A DNA stretch of 64,000 nucleotides from Symbiodinium natans (lineage: Eukaryota > Sar > Dinophyceae > Suessiales > Symbiodiniaceae). The stretch spans positions 234,501 to 298,500 of the forward strand of contig CAJNDS010001857.1 of the NCBI GenBank assembly GCA_905221605.1, written 5' to 3'. Below, in pieces: positions 52,167 to 60,871 of the stretch; the stretch's first letter is position 1, and every line of letters starts with the position of its first letter. Both the position numbers and the translations under genes were made by a program. A model generated the notes under the pieces. That model had not been told where the DNA came from. It saw only the letters and a program-made list of their open reading frames with translations, and made no database searches.

Positions 52167-55100
52167 TGGGACATGGCTGCCTATTGAGGGCTACGACCTG
52201 CCAAAGGGTTGTGATCTTCAATCCTTGCCTGGGTCCAGGAAGGGGGATGTTCAAGTGGAGGATGAAAAAGAAGTGCCAATGATGCATGTAGCTGAAGGGA
52301 AGAAACCCTCCAGATTGCCTCCATTGAATTACCCCACGGGAGGTCCTGCAAGTGGTGGATATGCAAGTGGACCACCTGGTTTAACACATGTTCCGATTAC
52401 TTCCGTGCCGTCAGGTGTTGATGGTTCTGCCGCACCTGTGGGGAACCAGCCCGGTTTTGTTTCAGCTCGGGAAACTGCAACGCAAGAGAATTCAGCAGGA
52501 TCGGGTGGATATACAATGGTGGATGATGTTCCGTATCGGTGGAAAATGGTCGCTGGGAAGTTGGAATTAGAAAAGGTTCCGCTCACAGCTGTTACGCCTG
52601 GTATAGGACATGGACTACCTCAAGGGCCTGGTGGAAGGGTCAGCTTACCTCCTGGAGCAGTGGTGCCACGCGGTATGCCAATCACTGGTGATAGTTCTGG
52701 AACCGAACGTCCGGAGGCTCTCGGGAAGCATGTGATGAGCCTTCCAACTTTGGCAGACTACACACCAAGCAATCCGACGGCACTGGGTGATTGGATCGCA
52801 ATGACCGAACCAATGTTGTCTTTCCTGACAGATACAGGAAGAGTGCGGTGGCAATGCGTCTACTCAAAGGCATATCAAGCGTATGCCAAATGGTTGAGTG
52901 TTTCTCCGCTGGAAAGGTTGGGCATCAAGGCTGAGCTAGAAGGGCTCAAAGTGGTTCAAACTGTGCATGTTTTGTTGGAGCAGAGAGCGGTGTCTTTGCT
53001 GCTACAGGCGATCCCGGAGAGATTGAAGACCGAGATCGTTTCCACTCGAATGTTGGGGTCGGTGATGATATTTTACAAATTGCTGACGGTCTACCAACCA
53101 GGTGGAGCAAATGAGCGCAGCACAATGTTGAACTTCTTGGTGCAACCATCTTCAGCAACCTCGATCTCAGAGGCTATTAAGGGAGTGCGACAATGGGCGC
53201 AACGGCGTTCCCGATTAAGGGAGCTGCGAGCATCCGAGCCGGACGCTACCTTGCTTATCAAGGGATTGGATGCTTTATCATCCGCGTTGCTGGCAAAACA
53301 CCCTACGGTGCATTTCAGAGTGGCATCCTTTCGGGAGAAATTGGGGGTGGACTACTCGCCGACCTCTGAAACTGCGACACAACTAGCTGAAATGTTACAG
53401 GCAGAGTTTGAACTGCTATTGCATAGTGCTGGTGAACAAGAGGTGAAGCAGGACTCGGACGCCAAGAAAAGGGCCAGGTTAAACAAGGCCCAAAAGGGAA
53501 CTGGTGACGAGACAGAGGAGGGTGACAAAGGCAAAGGGAAAGGAAAAAGGTACAGTGGAGATGGTGAACGTCCTTTCTGTTGGATATATGGGAAGACCGA
53601 TGCAGGTTGCAAGTTCGGATCCCGCTGCAAATTTCGCCATGACAAAGACTCCCTTGAGCGAGGAAGATGTTTTGAGTGTGGGGCCGTTGGCCATCTGCAG
53701 CCGCAATGTCCATATAAGGATGGTGCAAGTTCCAATGTGGACTCAAATCCTGAGAGGAGTAGATCTAAAGGGAATTCTCCCAAAGGGGGAAAGGGCGGCA
53801 AAGGTGCGAAATGGGGAAATGCCAAAAAGGCAGAGGTAGCTGAAGGGGGAGATGAGACGGCTAATGCGGGATTGGATAAAGGTTCTGCAAGTCCCTCATC
53901 ACCATCAACACCCAATCAAGTCCTTGCTGAAGCGTTGGAAGTGCTGAAATCTATGAAGCTGTCATCAGCGCAGTCAGCATCGAGCGGGGATCCCAGTGTT
54001 CGAATGTTATGTGGATCTGGATTGTTTCAGCAGGAAGGGAGAGTGGCGTTGGTGGATACAGCTGCTACGCATCTTGTGCGGACGCTTTTTCCATGGGAAT
54101 GTTTACCCGACACTACTGTTATGGTGCAAAGCGCGCTTGGTGGTGTGGCAATGAGGATTACAGAGAAAGGGACGTTGATTAGGGAAGACAATGGGCCCCT
54201 GATTATCCCTCTCTGGTTGATTTTGGAGTTTGGGGCGAACCTCACTGTGATCAATGGGATGTGTCACGTGGGTGCAAAATCTTCGCTGGACCAGCTCTTG
54301 TGGTTTGAACATGGCTGTTTGGTTATGGATTACAAAACAGCTGAAAAAATGGTTTTGCATGCTGAAAGGCAGCGTGCGTCTTGGTCCCATTCTCAATGGA
54401 GGAATGGAAGGGCGGACTGTGGAGTCGGTTCGTCGGATGCCACGTTGTTGCCGAAGCAGGGAGAAGGCCGAGGAGTATGCGTTCTACATGTGGCCAGGGT
54501 TTCTGACACCAATGAGTGTTCGGGAATGGGCATGTTGGACTCGGGAGCATCACATCCTCTCAGATCACTTCGTCCTGGTGAACAGCTTCCGCAGCAAAAG
54601 GTGTTGGTGTCTTTAGCTGTTGGATCTCGGGAGATGTGTATTACCCCAGGTGGGACCCTGGTAACTCCTGAAATGGTAGATCCACTAGTGCCAATTGGCA
54701 AAGCGAGCGCCTTGGTTGGTCTCAGAGTTCAGTGGCGTGGTGGCAAGTGCACAGCCTCACATCCTGTTCTGGGGGAACTTCGCGTTCGTGATCTGAATGG
54801 GTGCCCTTGTTTGGAAAAGGAGGTGGCGCTTCAGATCATTGATGAAATGGATTGGTGCTCACCAAAGCAAGCTTTGAAGGTGGCACGTATGGTTCAAGGG
54901 TGTCCGAATACGGACAACGAGGTGGCTGTAAAAACGTCGTTGCAAAGCGCAGCGCGGACAGCGTCAGCGAATGAGGAGGAGTTCGTCCAGGCATGCTGGA
55001 GATTTCTTCGGTGGTATTATGGGGATATACCAGAAAATATGCTGATGGAGCTGTTGCCACGTGGAGATATTGCGGCGTTGCCTTTCAACCGTCATAAAAG

Positions 55101-58100
55101 GAGACGGCTGGCACGAGCAAAAAGGGTGGTGGTACACCTATTTTCGGGAAAACAAAAATGGCATTTTCCCAGTCGGGATGTGGAGGTACTGGAGCTGGAT
55201 TTGACAAAAGGTGGTGACCTACATAATTCGAGCGTCTGGAAGTATCTTCTGCATCTGGCGGCTGAAGGAAAGGTGGTTGCTGTGGTTGGAGGACCTCCAT
55301 GCAGGACAGTGTCAAGGTTGAGAGGTGAAGACGGTGGTCCACCTGTATTACGCCGGCGCTGTGGGCCTGAACGGTTGGGAGTAAAAAGTCTTCCTTGGCC
55401 ACATCAAGAATTAGCTCAAAAGGATGGTGTTTTACTTCTGAAGATGCTTTTCCTATATGACGTGGCGGTGCATTCAAGGGGTGGAACTGCTGAAGTCATC
55501 AATGGAAGTTCTGTCTTCTTTGGCATGGAAAGCCCTGGGGATCCTGAACTCATAGGGAAAGATTTCTCTCAGAACGGCAAAACGGTCTTGAGTGCTGAGG
55601 ATCTGGTGGATGGTTCTCAGGAAGGGCTCTCAAGTCCTACCTTCTGGAGTTGGCCAGAGGTGAAAAGCTTTTGTGAGCGTTATGGAATGTACGCTGCACA
55701 CTTTGATCAAGGAGCATTGGGACATGCTCTGGTGAAACCTACGATTTTCCTGGTGTCTGATATGGAACTATGGGAATCGTTGGAACAGGTTCGCGTGGTT
55801 GTTCCGTGGTCAGCAACATTCGCTTCTACCCTGGAAGAGCGTATTGGACAATCCTCTATATGGGCGCGATGGGCGTTTGGATTGGTTAAAAGAATACGTC
55901 ACAGGTTGGCACAATGGTTGCATGAGAGCGATGCTGAACGGGAAGCTACGGTGTTAAAAAAAGAAGAACGAGAAGGGACGCTACGGAGGTTGACGACCGA
56001 GGAGCGAGCTTTCCGTGACCATTGCCTAAGGGGGCATATTCCCTTCAGACGTGATTGTCAAATCTGTGTGTCTGCTGCTGGAAAAGAGCGTCGCCATTTG
56101 AGGCGAAAGCATGGGGATGCTTACACTTTATCATTGGACTTAGCGGGTCCATACAAGTTTTCAAAGGATGCTCACCAGCACAAGCCACGACACGCTGTTA
56201 TTGGTGTGTATCAATTTCCAATGTTGGATCCCAATGTGGGTCGCCCTCCAGAAACGGAGGAAGATGCGGATGAGGTGGAAGATCAGGCGGTAGATGATGG
56301 TGCTGGTGTTGGAGAATGGTTAGGCGATGCAGTCGCTAACTTCGAGGAGGAAGACTCTGCACCGGTGGAACCTGCGCCAGTTCTGGAGGCAGAGGTGTTG
56401 AAAATTCAAGCTTCTGAAAAATCCTGGAAGGAACTGAAGGACCACTTGACCCAACCGGTCCGTATGATCAACTTCGTTATGGTGGAGCCGATTGTGGACA
56501 AACAGCAAACAACTGTTTTATCGGCAGTTCAAAGAATGATGGCGCGCTTGCAGAGACATGGGTATCCGGTGTTGAGAATCCACTCAGATCGAGCGGGGGA
56601 GTTTGTCAATGCACGCTTCCGATCCTTTTGCGAAACTCGTCTGATATATAGGACCACTGGTGATCCTGGTGTCCCGCAAACAAATGGGCGCGCTGAAGCA
56701 TGTGTGGGTTTATTCAAACGTGGTGTTAGGTCGCTCTTAAAGGAGGCGCGACTCGGGCCGGCGTACTGGGCACTGGCTGCTCGCCATTGGTCAATGTTAC
56801 GGTGGCAGAAAGCTGAAAGGGAGTTGGGGTTGAATCCTAAAGCATTGCTTCCCTTTGGTGCTCAGATTCAAGTCAAACGTCGTCCGTGGGAGTTGCTGGG
56901 TCCGGATGGAACAAAGAAAGGTCGGCAATGGGTCGATCGTACGCAGCCTGCACTTCTTTTGGGTCCATGCGATGACCTACCTGGTGGTTATTGGGTGGAA
57001 GCTCAAGGGACTGCAAAAGATCCGGATGAACTGGTGTTATTTCCCTGCACTACGATTTTTTCCAATATAAAGGAACCGCCTGAATTGGAGCTGGAAGGGG
57101 TGGTAGAAGAACAGGAGCCTTCTCCTCCAGAGCATCGTCTCAAGGGGAAAAAACCGGCGCTTCGGTTCGCTGATGAGGAAGGTCCTCCTTTACCTCCGCC
57201 TCGCGATCCTCCAGTTCGTCATCGGTTAAATGAAAAAAGCCCGGCCTCTTCACTGCGTGGTCATGTGGGCTCCTTGCGCTTGCTTCGCAAGCGGGGGGAG
57301 AGTCCGCCCTTAGAAATTTTCGAGGATGACATGCAGGGTCTGGGGGAGCTGGAAGAAAATGCAGATGTCGAGGACAATGTTCCTGGTGATGAGTATTGGC
57401 CGACTTGCTGTTCTCCTCATGAAAATGCTTATTTGGTCTGCAAAAGTGAGACTGCTGAGGATGGAACACAGTTGGAAAAAGAAGAGCAAAAAGCCAAGTC
57501 AATGTATGAAAGGTCTATGTATGATTACGTGGACTGTGAGGAGCTTTTGGAAGGGATTGTATACCCAAAGAGGGTGAATCGAAGAGGTGGTATCAACAAT
57601 TGGTGTACAAGTACGCGAGCTCTGGTGTTGGGCCACTATACTCATGGCGGAGTGTGTGGTATCACAAAAGAGACTCATCGAAGACCATGGCTATGTCGTT
57701 ATTTGGCATCATTCGTGAGGCACCACAATCCTGAAGCCAAATTTTCTGCTCTTCAGATCTCGTGCAATGCTCCGGTGTCATTGCATAGGGATAGTCACAA
57801 TGAAAAACATTGCTGCAATTATGTGTGTGGCTTTGGTGACTATAAAGATGGTCAGCTGTGGGTTGAGGATGAAAAGGTTTTAGAGGAAGGAGCTGAAGTG
57901 GTGGAGCAATCTTATGGGAAGAAAGTCCTACCTGGAAAATTGGTGGATATCCACTGGAACTTCATGTCGTTCTTTCCGAGAAAGCTGCATGGCCCTATGC
58001 CTTGGAAAGGAAACAGGGTATCCTTGACAGGGTACACACCTGTTTTTATGGAGCGTTTGAGCTACAAGGATAGGTGCTATCTTCTCCAATGCAAGTTTCC

Positions 58101-59661
58101 TCTTCCGGAACCACAGGCTGAAGAAGGTGAAAAAAGGAAGTGGTTAAAAATGACGTTGAAAGAGACCTCGCTGGACGACCTTGCAGAAGAAGTCGACTAC
58201 GCTGTGTTCGAAGCGCATCAATGGGCTCTAGAAGAGCATTTGAGTATTCGACGCCTAATTGCTGAACAGGAATGTTGCATCTTGGACGAGTTCCATGGAT
58301 CGGCCAATGAGTCGAGTGAAGAAAAAGGATCAGAGACTAGAGAATGGCTGGTTAAAGCAAAAAGGGCTGAGGAACAGCTATCGAAGTTTTTGGTCAAAGC
58401 AGCTCAAGTTCAGCAAATGGTACAAGAAAATACCGCGCTTGAGGCAGCAGAGGAGGTTGAGTTCCTGCAAACAAAAACAATCCCTACACAAGAAGCCATG
58501 CAAGAGCTGGAAAAGTGGAGGGAATCATTGTCGGACGAGGTGACGTCTTTGGTGAAAGAGTTGGAGGTGGTGGAACCAACAACTCAAGAAAAGCTGGACA
58601 AATTGGCGGAAGAGCCTAATGCACCGGTGATTGAGTACGTTCCCAGTCTGGTGGTGTTTACCCGGAAGCAAGGGACAGGGAGGCGACGTGCCCGTATCTG
58701 TGCATGTGGAAACTTCATTTCGTCAACGGCAGCTACAGAATATGAAGGGCCGAGGTCACTCAGTCGTCACTCGTTGTACGCTCCAGGTTTAGATTCAACT
58801 ACATTCAGGTGTCAAGTGAGGCACGCAGCATATATGGTGTGGATCATCGCTGGCTTAGACATTTCCAAAGCTTTTCTGACGGCGCCGATGAATAGGGCGC
58901 AAAGAGAAGGGCGTTTGGTGGTGGTGCAGCCCCCAAGGGCGGCGGTGAAATTGGGTCTTTGCACAAAAGAGGAGCGGTGGATTGTGAGGAAGGCCTTGTA
59001 CGGTTTGGCCGAAAGTCCTGCAGCATGGGTGGAGTGGCGAGACCAACGTCTTCAAGGGATGTCTTGGGTGTCAAAGGATGGCCAAGCAATGAGCTTTCAG
59101 AGGTCCAATGCAGACCCAAGTCTGTTCCTTATTATGGCGCAAGAGAAGCTGGAAGGTGCAAGCAAGTTGGTAGGGACAATGGGTCTTTACGTGGGTGATT
59201 TTTTGATGGCTGGGACTATGACAGTGCTCCGGGAGGCCTTGGAACAGATTAGGAAGGAGTGGAAAACTTCTGAACCCGAGTTCTGTGGTCCAGGCTGCGG
59301 TGATGGATTCCTGAAGTTTTTAGGTGTCCAAATCTGGTATCGAAATGGCAGCTTCTTTCTCAACCAGGAGGACTTTGTGAGAGATTTGCTGAACCGACGA
59401 GGGTATCAGATCGATGAAACTGGAAAAGGGAGTAACCTGCCAATGGTGAAAGAAACTCCAGGTGAAGAAGAGGAGGTGGATATTCCTTCCTTGCGAGCGG
59501 CTCAAGGTGCCGTAGGGGAGTTCCTCTGGGTGGCAATCAAAACTCGACCTGATTTGGCGTTCTGCACGAGCCAGTTGTCTTTGTGGACATCCCGAAGGCC
59601 GCGATTTGTGGTTAAAAAGGCTGAGGAGTTTTCCGATACCTTGCTGCAACTCCAACGTTAG
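51952..59661 (+). CDS. Copia Gag-Pol polyprotein (gag, zinc fingers, two proteases, methyltransferase-like, integrase, oxygenase-like, reverse transcriptase)
   Basis: 2,569 codons; the 51952 ATG is only the first in-frame one, and the true start lies upstream in another frame. Domains by residue: gag core about 255-480; CCCH finger C543-C553-C559-H563; CCHC knuckle C573-C576-H581-C586; retropepsin-like VDTAATH 701-707 and LDSGASH 862-868; methyltransferase-like 1058-1275 (HLFSG, GGPPC, ESP); integrase zinc finger H1357-H1362-C1369-C1372; integrase core D1396, D1546, E1582 with exactly 35 residues between the last two; oxygenase-like 1875-2032 (H1945, D1947, H2013, R2022); coiled coil about 2085-2225; reverse transcriptase from about 2230 with D2303 (LDISKAF), KALYGL at 2347 and YVGD at 2413-2416. 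The first Asp of the YVDD box is Gly. The frame stops inside the reverse transcriptase/RNase H linker and resumes in another frame. Confidence 0.92.
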   Translation: MCRTKELGNRLHRVEEKSYTSAASGSASRARSSGVVDANTAYPLGMTPEKQYLPGQVFYTDGMGGFWTVLPDGTWLPIEGYDLPKGCDLQSLPGSRKGDVQVEDEKEVPMMHVAEGKKPSRLPPLNYPTGGPASGGYASGPPGLTHVPITSVPSGVDGSAAPVGNQPGFVSARETATQENSAGSGGYTMVDDVPYRWKMVAGKLELEKVPLTAVTPGIGHGLPQGPGGRVSLPPGAVVPRGMPITGDSSGTERPEALGKHVMSLPTLADYTPSNPTALGDWIAMTEPMLSFLTDTGRVRWQCVYSKAYQAYAKWLSVSPLERLGIKAELEGLKVVQTVHVLLEQRAVSLLLQAIPERLKTEIVSTRMLGSVMIFYKLLTVYQPGGANERSTMLNFLVQPSSATSISEAIKGVRQWAQRRSRLRELRASEPDATLLIKGLDALSSALLAKHPTVHFRVASFREKLGVDYSPTSETATQLAEMLQAEFELLLHSAGEQEVKQDSDAKKRARLNKAQKGTGDETEEGDKGKGKGKRYSGDGERPFCWIYGKTDAGCKFGSRCKFRHDKDSLERGRCFECGAVGHLQPQCPYKDGASSNVDSNPERSRSKGNSPKGGKGGKGAKWGNAKKAEVAEGGDETANAGLDKGSASPSSPSTPNQVLAEALEVLKSMKLSSAQSASSGDPSVRMLCGSGLFQQEGRVALVDTAATHLVRTLFPWECLPDTTVMVQSALGGVAMRITEKGTLIREDNGPLIIPLWLILEFGANLTVINGMCHVGAKSSLDQLLWFEHGCLVMDYKTAEKMVLHAERQRASWSHSQWRNGRADCGVGSSDATLLPKQGEGRGVCVLHVARVSDTNECSGMGMLDSGASHPLRSLRPGEQLPQQKVLVSLAVGSREMCITPGGTLVTPEMVDPLVPIGKASALVGLRVQWRGGKCTASHPVLGELRVRDLNGCPCLEKEVALQIIDEMDWCSPKQALKVARMVQGCPNTDNEVAVKTSLQSAARTASANEEEFVQACWRFLRWYYGDIPENMLMELLPRGDIAALPFNRHKRRRLARAKRVVVHLFSGKQKWHFPSRDVEVLELDLTKGGDLHNSSVWKYLLHLAAEGKVVAVVGGPPCRTVSRLRGEDGGPPVLRRRCGPERLGVKSLPWPHQELAQKDGVLLLKMLFLYDVAVHSRGGTAEVINGSSVFFGMESPGDPELIGKDFSQNGKTVLSAEDLVDGSQEGLSSPTFWSWPEVKSFCERYGMYAAHFDQGALGHALVKPTIFLVSDMELWESLEQVRVVVPWSATFASTLEERIGQSSIWARWAFGLVKRIRHRLAQWLHESDAEREATVLKKEEREGTLRRLTTEERAFRDHCLRGHIPFRRDCQICVSAAGKERRHLRRKHGDAYTLSLDLAGPYKFSKDAHQHKPRHAVIGVYQFPMLDPNVGRPPETEEDADEVEDQAVDDGAGVGEWLGDAVANFEEEDSAPVEPAPVLEAEVLKIQASEKSWKELKDHLTQPVRMINFVMVEPIVDKQQTTVLSAVQRMMARLQRHGYPVLRIHSDRAGEFVNARFRSFCETRLIYRTTGDPGVPQTNGRAEACVGLFKRGVRSLLKEARLGPAYWALAARHWSMLRWQKAERELGLNPKALLPFGAQIQVKRRPWELLGPDGTKKGRQWVDRTQPALLLGPCDDLPGGYWVEAQGTAKDPDELVLFPCTTIFSNIKEPPELELEGVVEEQEPSPPEHRLKGKKPALRFADEEGPPLPPPRDPPVRHRLNEKSPASSLRGHVGSLRLLRKRGESPPLEIFEDDMQGLGELEENADVEDNVPGDEYWPTCCSPHENAYLVCKSETAEDGTQLEKEEQKAKSMYERSMYDYVDCEELLEGIVYPKRVNRRGGINNWCTSTRALVLGHYTHGGVCGITKETHRRPWLCRYLASFVRHHNPEAKFSALQISCNAPVSLHRDSHNEKHCCNYVCGFGDYKDGQLWVEDEKVLEEGAEVVEQSYGKKVLPGKLVDIHWNFMSFFPRKLHGPMPWKGNRVSLTGYTPVFMERLSYKDRCYLLQCKFPLPEPQAEEGEKRKWLKMTLKETSLDDLAEEVDYAVFEAHQWALEEHLSIRRLIAEQECCILDEFHGSANESSEEKGSETREWLVKAKRAEEQLSKFLVKAAQVQQMVQENTALEAAEEVEFLQTKTIPTQEAMQELEKWRESLSDEVTSLVKELEVVEPTTQEKLDKLAEEPNAPVIEYVPSLVVFTRKQGTGRRRARICACGNFISSTAATEYEGPRSLSRHSLYAPGLDSTTFRCQVRHAAYMVWIIAGLDISKAFLTAPMNRAQREGRLVVVQPPRAAVKLGLCTKEERWIVRKALYGLAESPAAWVEWRDQRLQGMSWVSKDGQAMSFQRSNADPSLFLIMAQEKLEGASKLVGTMGLYVGDFLMAGTMTVLREALEQIRKEWKTSEPEFCGPGCGDGFLKFLGVQIWYRNGSFFLNQEDFVRDLLNRRGYQIDETGKGSNLPMVKETPGEEEEVDIPSLRAAQGAVGEFLWVAIKTRPDLAFCTSQLSLWTSRRPRFVVKKAEEFSDTLLQLQR

Positions 59662-59663
59662 GC

Positions 59664-60572
59664 TTGACGTTCGGAGCAATCGCAACATGCGAAAAAGAAA
59701 GAAATGAGGTGTTGCGTTATGGACGAGGCGTTAAGGTGGTGGAGTCCTACGCGGATGCCAGCTTTGCAGCAGGTGAAAACGAAAAGAGCCACTCAGGAGC
59801 GGTGGTGGTGTGGGGTGACTGTCCAGTGATGTGGGCAACACAAAGACAATCAACGGTGGCTTTAAGTACAGCTGAAGCTGAATTACATGCGTCCATAGAG
59901 GGAGCAACGATGATTCAGTCGTGCACCCCTATAATTGCCGCTTTGGTTGGAACAGGTGAAGAATCGCTGCAAAAAGTGCTGTATACAGATTCGGTTTCAA
60001 CGTGCTCGATCATTCAATATCCTGCTGGAAGCTGGAGGACAAGACACCTGAGAATTCGAGCAGCCGGTGTCAGGTCTCTGGTGGACCGTGGTTATATGGT
60101 GATAGCGCATCTTCGCGGTGAGTATATGATCGCTGACCTGTTGACTAAGTTGATGAGTGGACAGGTGTACGCAAAGCAAAAGGCACTTTGGGGTCTCCGA
60201 CTGTTGGTACAAGGGACTGACTTGAAAAAAGCCTCGCTTGCAATGGCGGTCATGATGGTGGCTGCATCTCTGCAAGGGATGGCAACTGGTAGCGAAGAAG
60301 TGTCAACTGCTGGATTCTTTTGCTCAGAAGAAGGGGTGTGCAAGGTCGCCAACACGTCTACGGTGATGGTTCTGGCTCAAGGTATTGAAATGGTTGTCAA
60401 CAATGCAGACCTTGTTGCATATTTGGTGGCAGCAATTATACTCTGGGAACTGGCATGGTGCCTCTTTCGACGGCTGTATAAATGGCTGTGGATCAAGAAA
60501 GCGGTGGTTATTCCACGCGAGTGCCACTTTGTATACAACAGTGGGTGGGAACTGTATGCACGCAAGCAGTGA
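59664..60572 (+). CDS. Copia RNase H and C-terminal membrane segments (out-of-frame continuation)
   Basis: 302 codons, frame-shifted relative to the polyprotein; the linker reads RYLAATPTLGLTFG from 59634, so the real protein should enter this frame upstream of the 59664 ATG. RNase H carries D31 (YADAS), E71 (TAEAEL), D109 (YTDS) and D158 (IADLLTK), the four-acid set of copia RNase H. After it come hydrophobic stretches at about residues 194-212 and 246-270, the second ending in a basic, aromatic run. These look like membrane segments, which are unusual after copia RNase H. The frame ends at a stop just after a CHFVYNSGW motif, apparently because of a further one-base insertion in AGTGGGTGGG. 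Confidence 0.85.
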   Translation: MTFGAIATCEKERNEVLRYGRGVKVVESYADASFAAGENEKSHSGAVVVWGDCPVMWATQRQSTVALSTAEAELHASIEGATMIQSCTPIIAALVGTGEESLQKVLYTDSVSTCSIIQYPAGSWRTRHLRIRAAGVRSLVDRGYMVIAHLRGEYMIADLLTKLMSGQVYAKQKALWGLRLLVQGTDLKKASLAMAVMMVAASLQGMATGSEEVSTAGFFCSEEGVCKVANTSTVMVLAQGIEMVVNNADLVAYLVAAIILWELAWCLFRRLYKWLWIKKAVVIPRECHFVYNSGWELYARKQ

Positions 60573-60690
60573 CTGTGATGTTCTGCGATATTCACAGCCC
60601 AGAGCTAAGACGCTTTGTAAGCATTGCCTCAAGGATGGCTGGGTGGTGAATGCTGAGTTCCTTGGTGAGGAACGGGCCGCTGGAACGTGA
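60545..60690 (+). pseudogene. Cys-rich C-terminal tail of the copia polyprotein, third frame
   Basis: In the frame +1 to the RNase H frame, the sequence reads GGNCMHASSDCDVLRY and continues to LCKHC, giving a C-x6-C-x13-C-x2-C pattern before a stop at 60688-60690. It continues the CHFVYNSG motif of the previous frame, so it is read as the broken-off tail, possibly zinc-binding. Its function is unknown. Confidence 0.55.
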
Positions 60691-60863
60691 ATTTTCCAAG
60701 TGCGAGGTGAAGAAATCCTCAATGGTAAAGGATTCAGCCAATGAGCTGAAGGTTCGTCCTGGATTTAAACCATAATGTGCATTTCAAGCAGCTGGCTGCT
60801 GCCTAAATGGCGGTTTTTGGCCAAAGATCTGCACCTCCAATGTGTCCTAGGAAATCCTAGGAC

Positions 60864-60871
60864 AGGGGGAG
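60864..60871 (+). promoter_or_regulatory. Polypurine tract
   Basis: AGGGGGAG lies immediately before the TG of the 3' LTR, the position of the plus-strand primer. Just upstream are two copies of the palindrome TCCTAGGA (60845-60862). Confidence 0.8.

Noticed and set aside
57574-58047. Naming the oxygenase-like domain TET or JBP
   Set aside because: Only the HxD...H...R pattern and an HRDxHN resemblance are visible; family membership needs a profile search.
51788-59688. Minus-strand and alternative frames across the retrotransposon (such as 53315-53915 minus)
   Set aside because: Shadows of the polyprotein frame without independent motifs.
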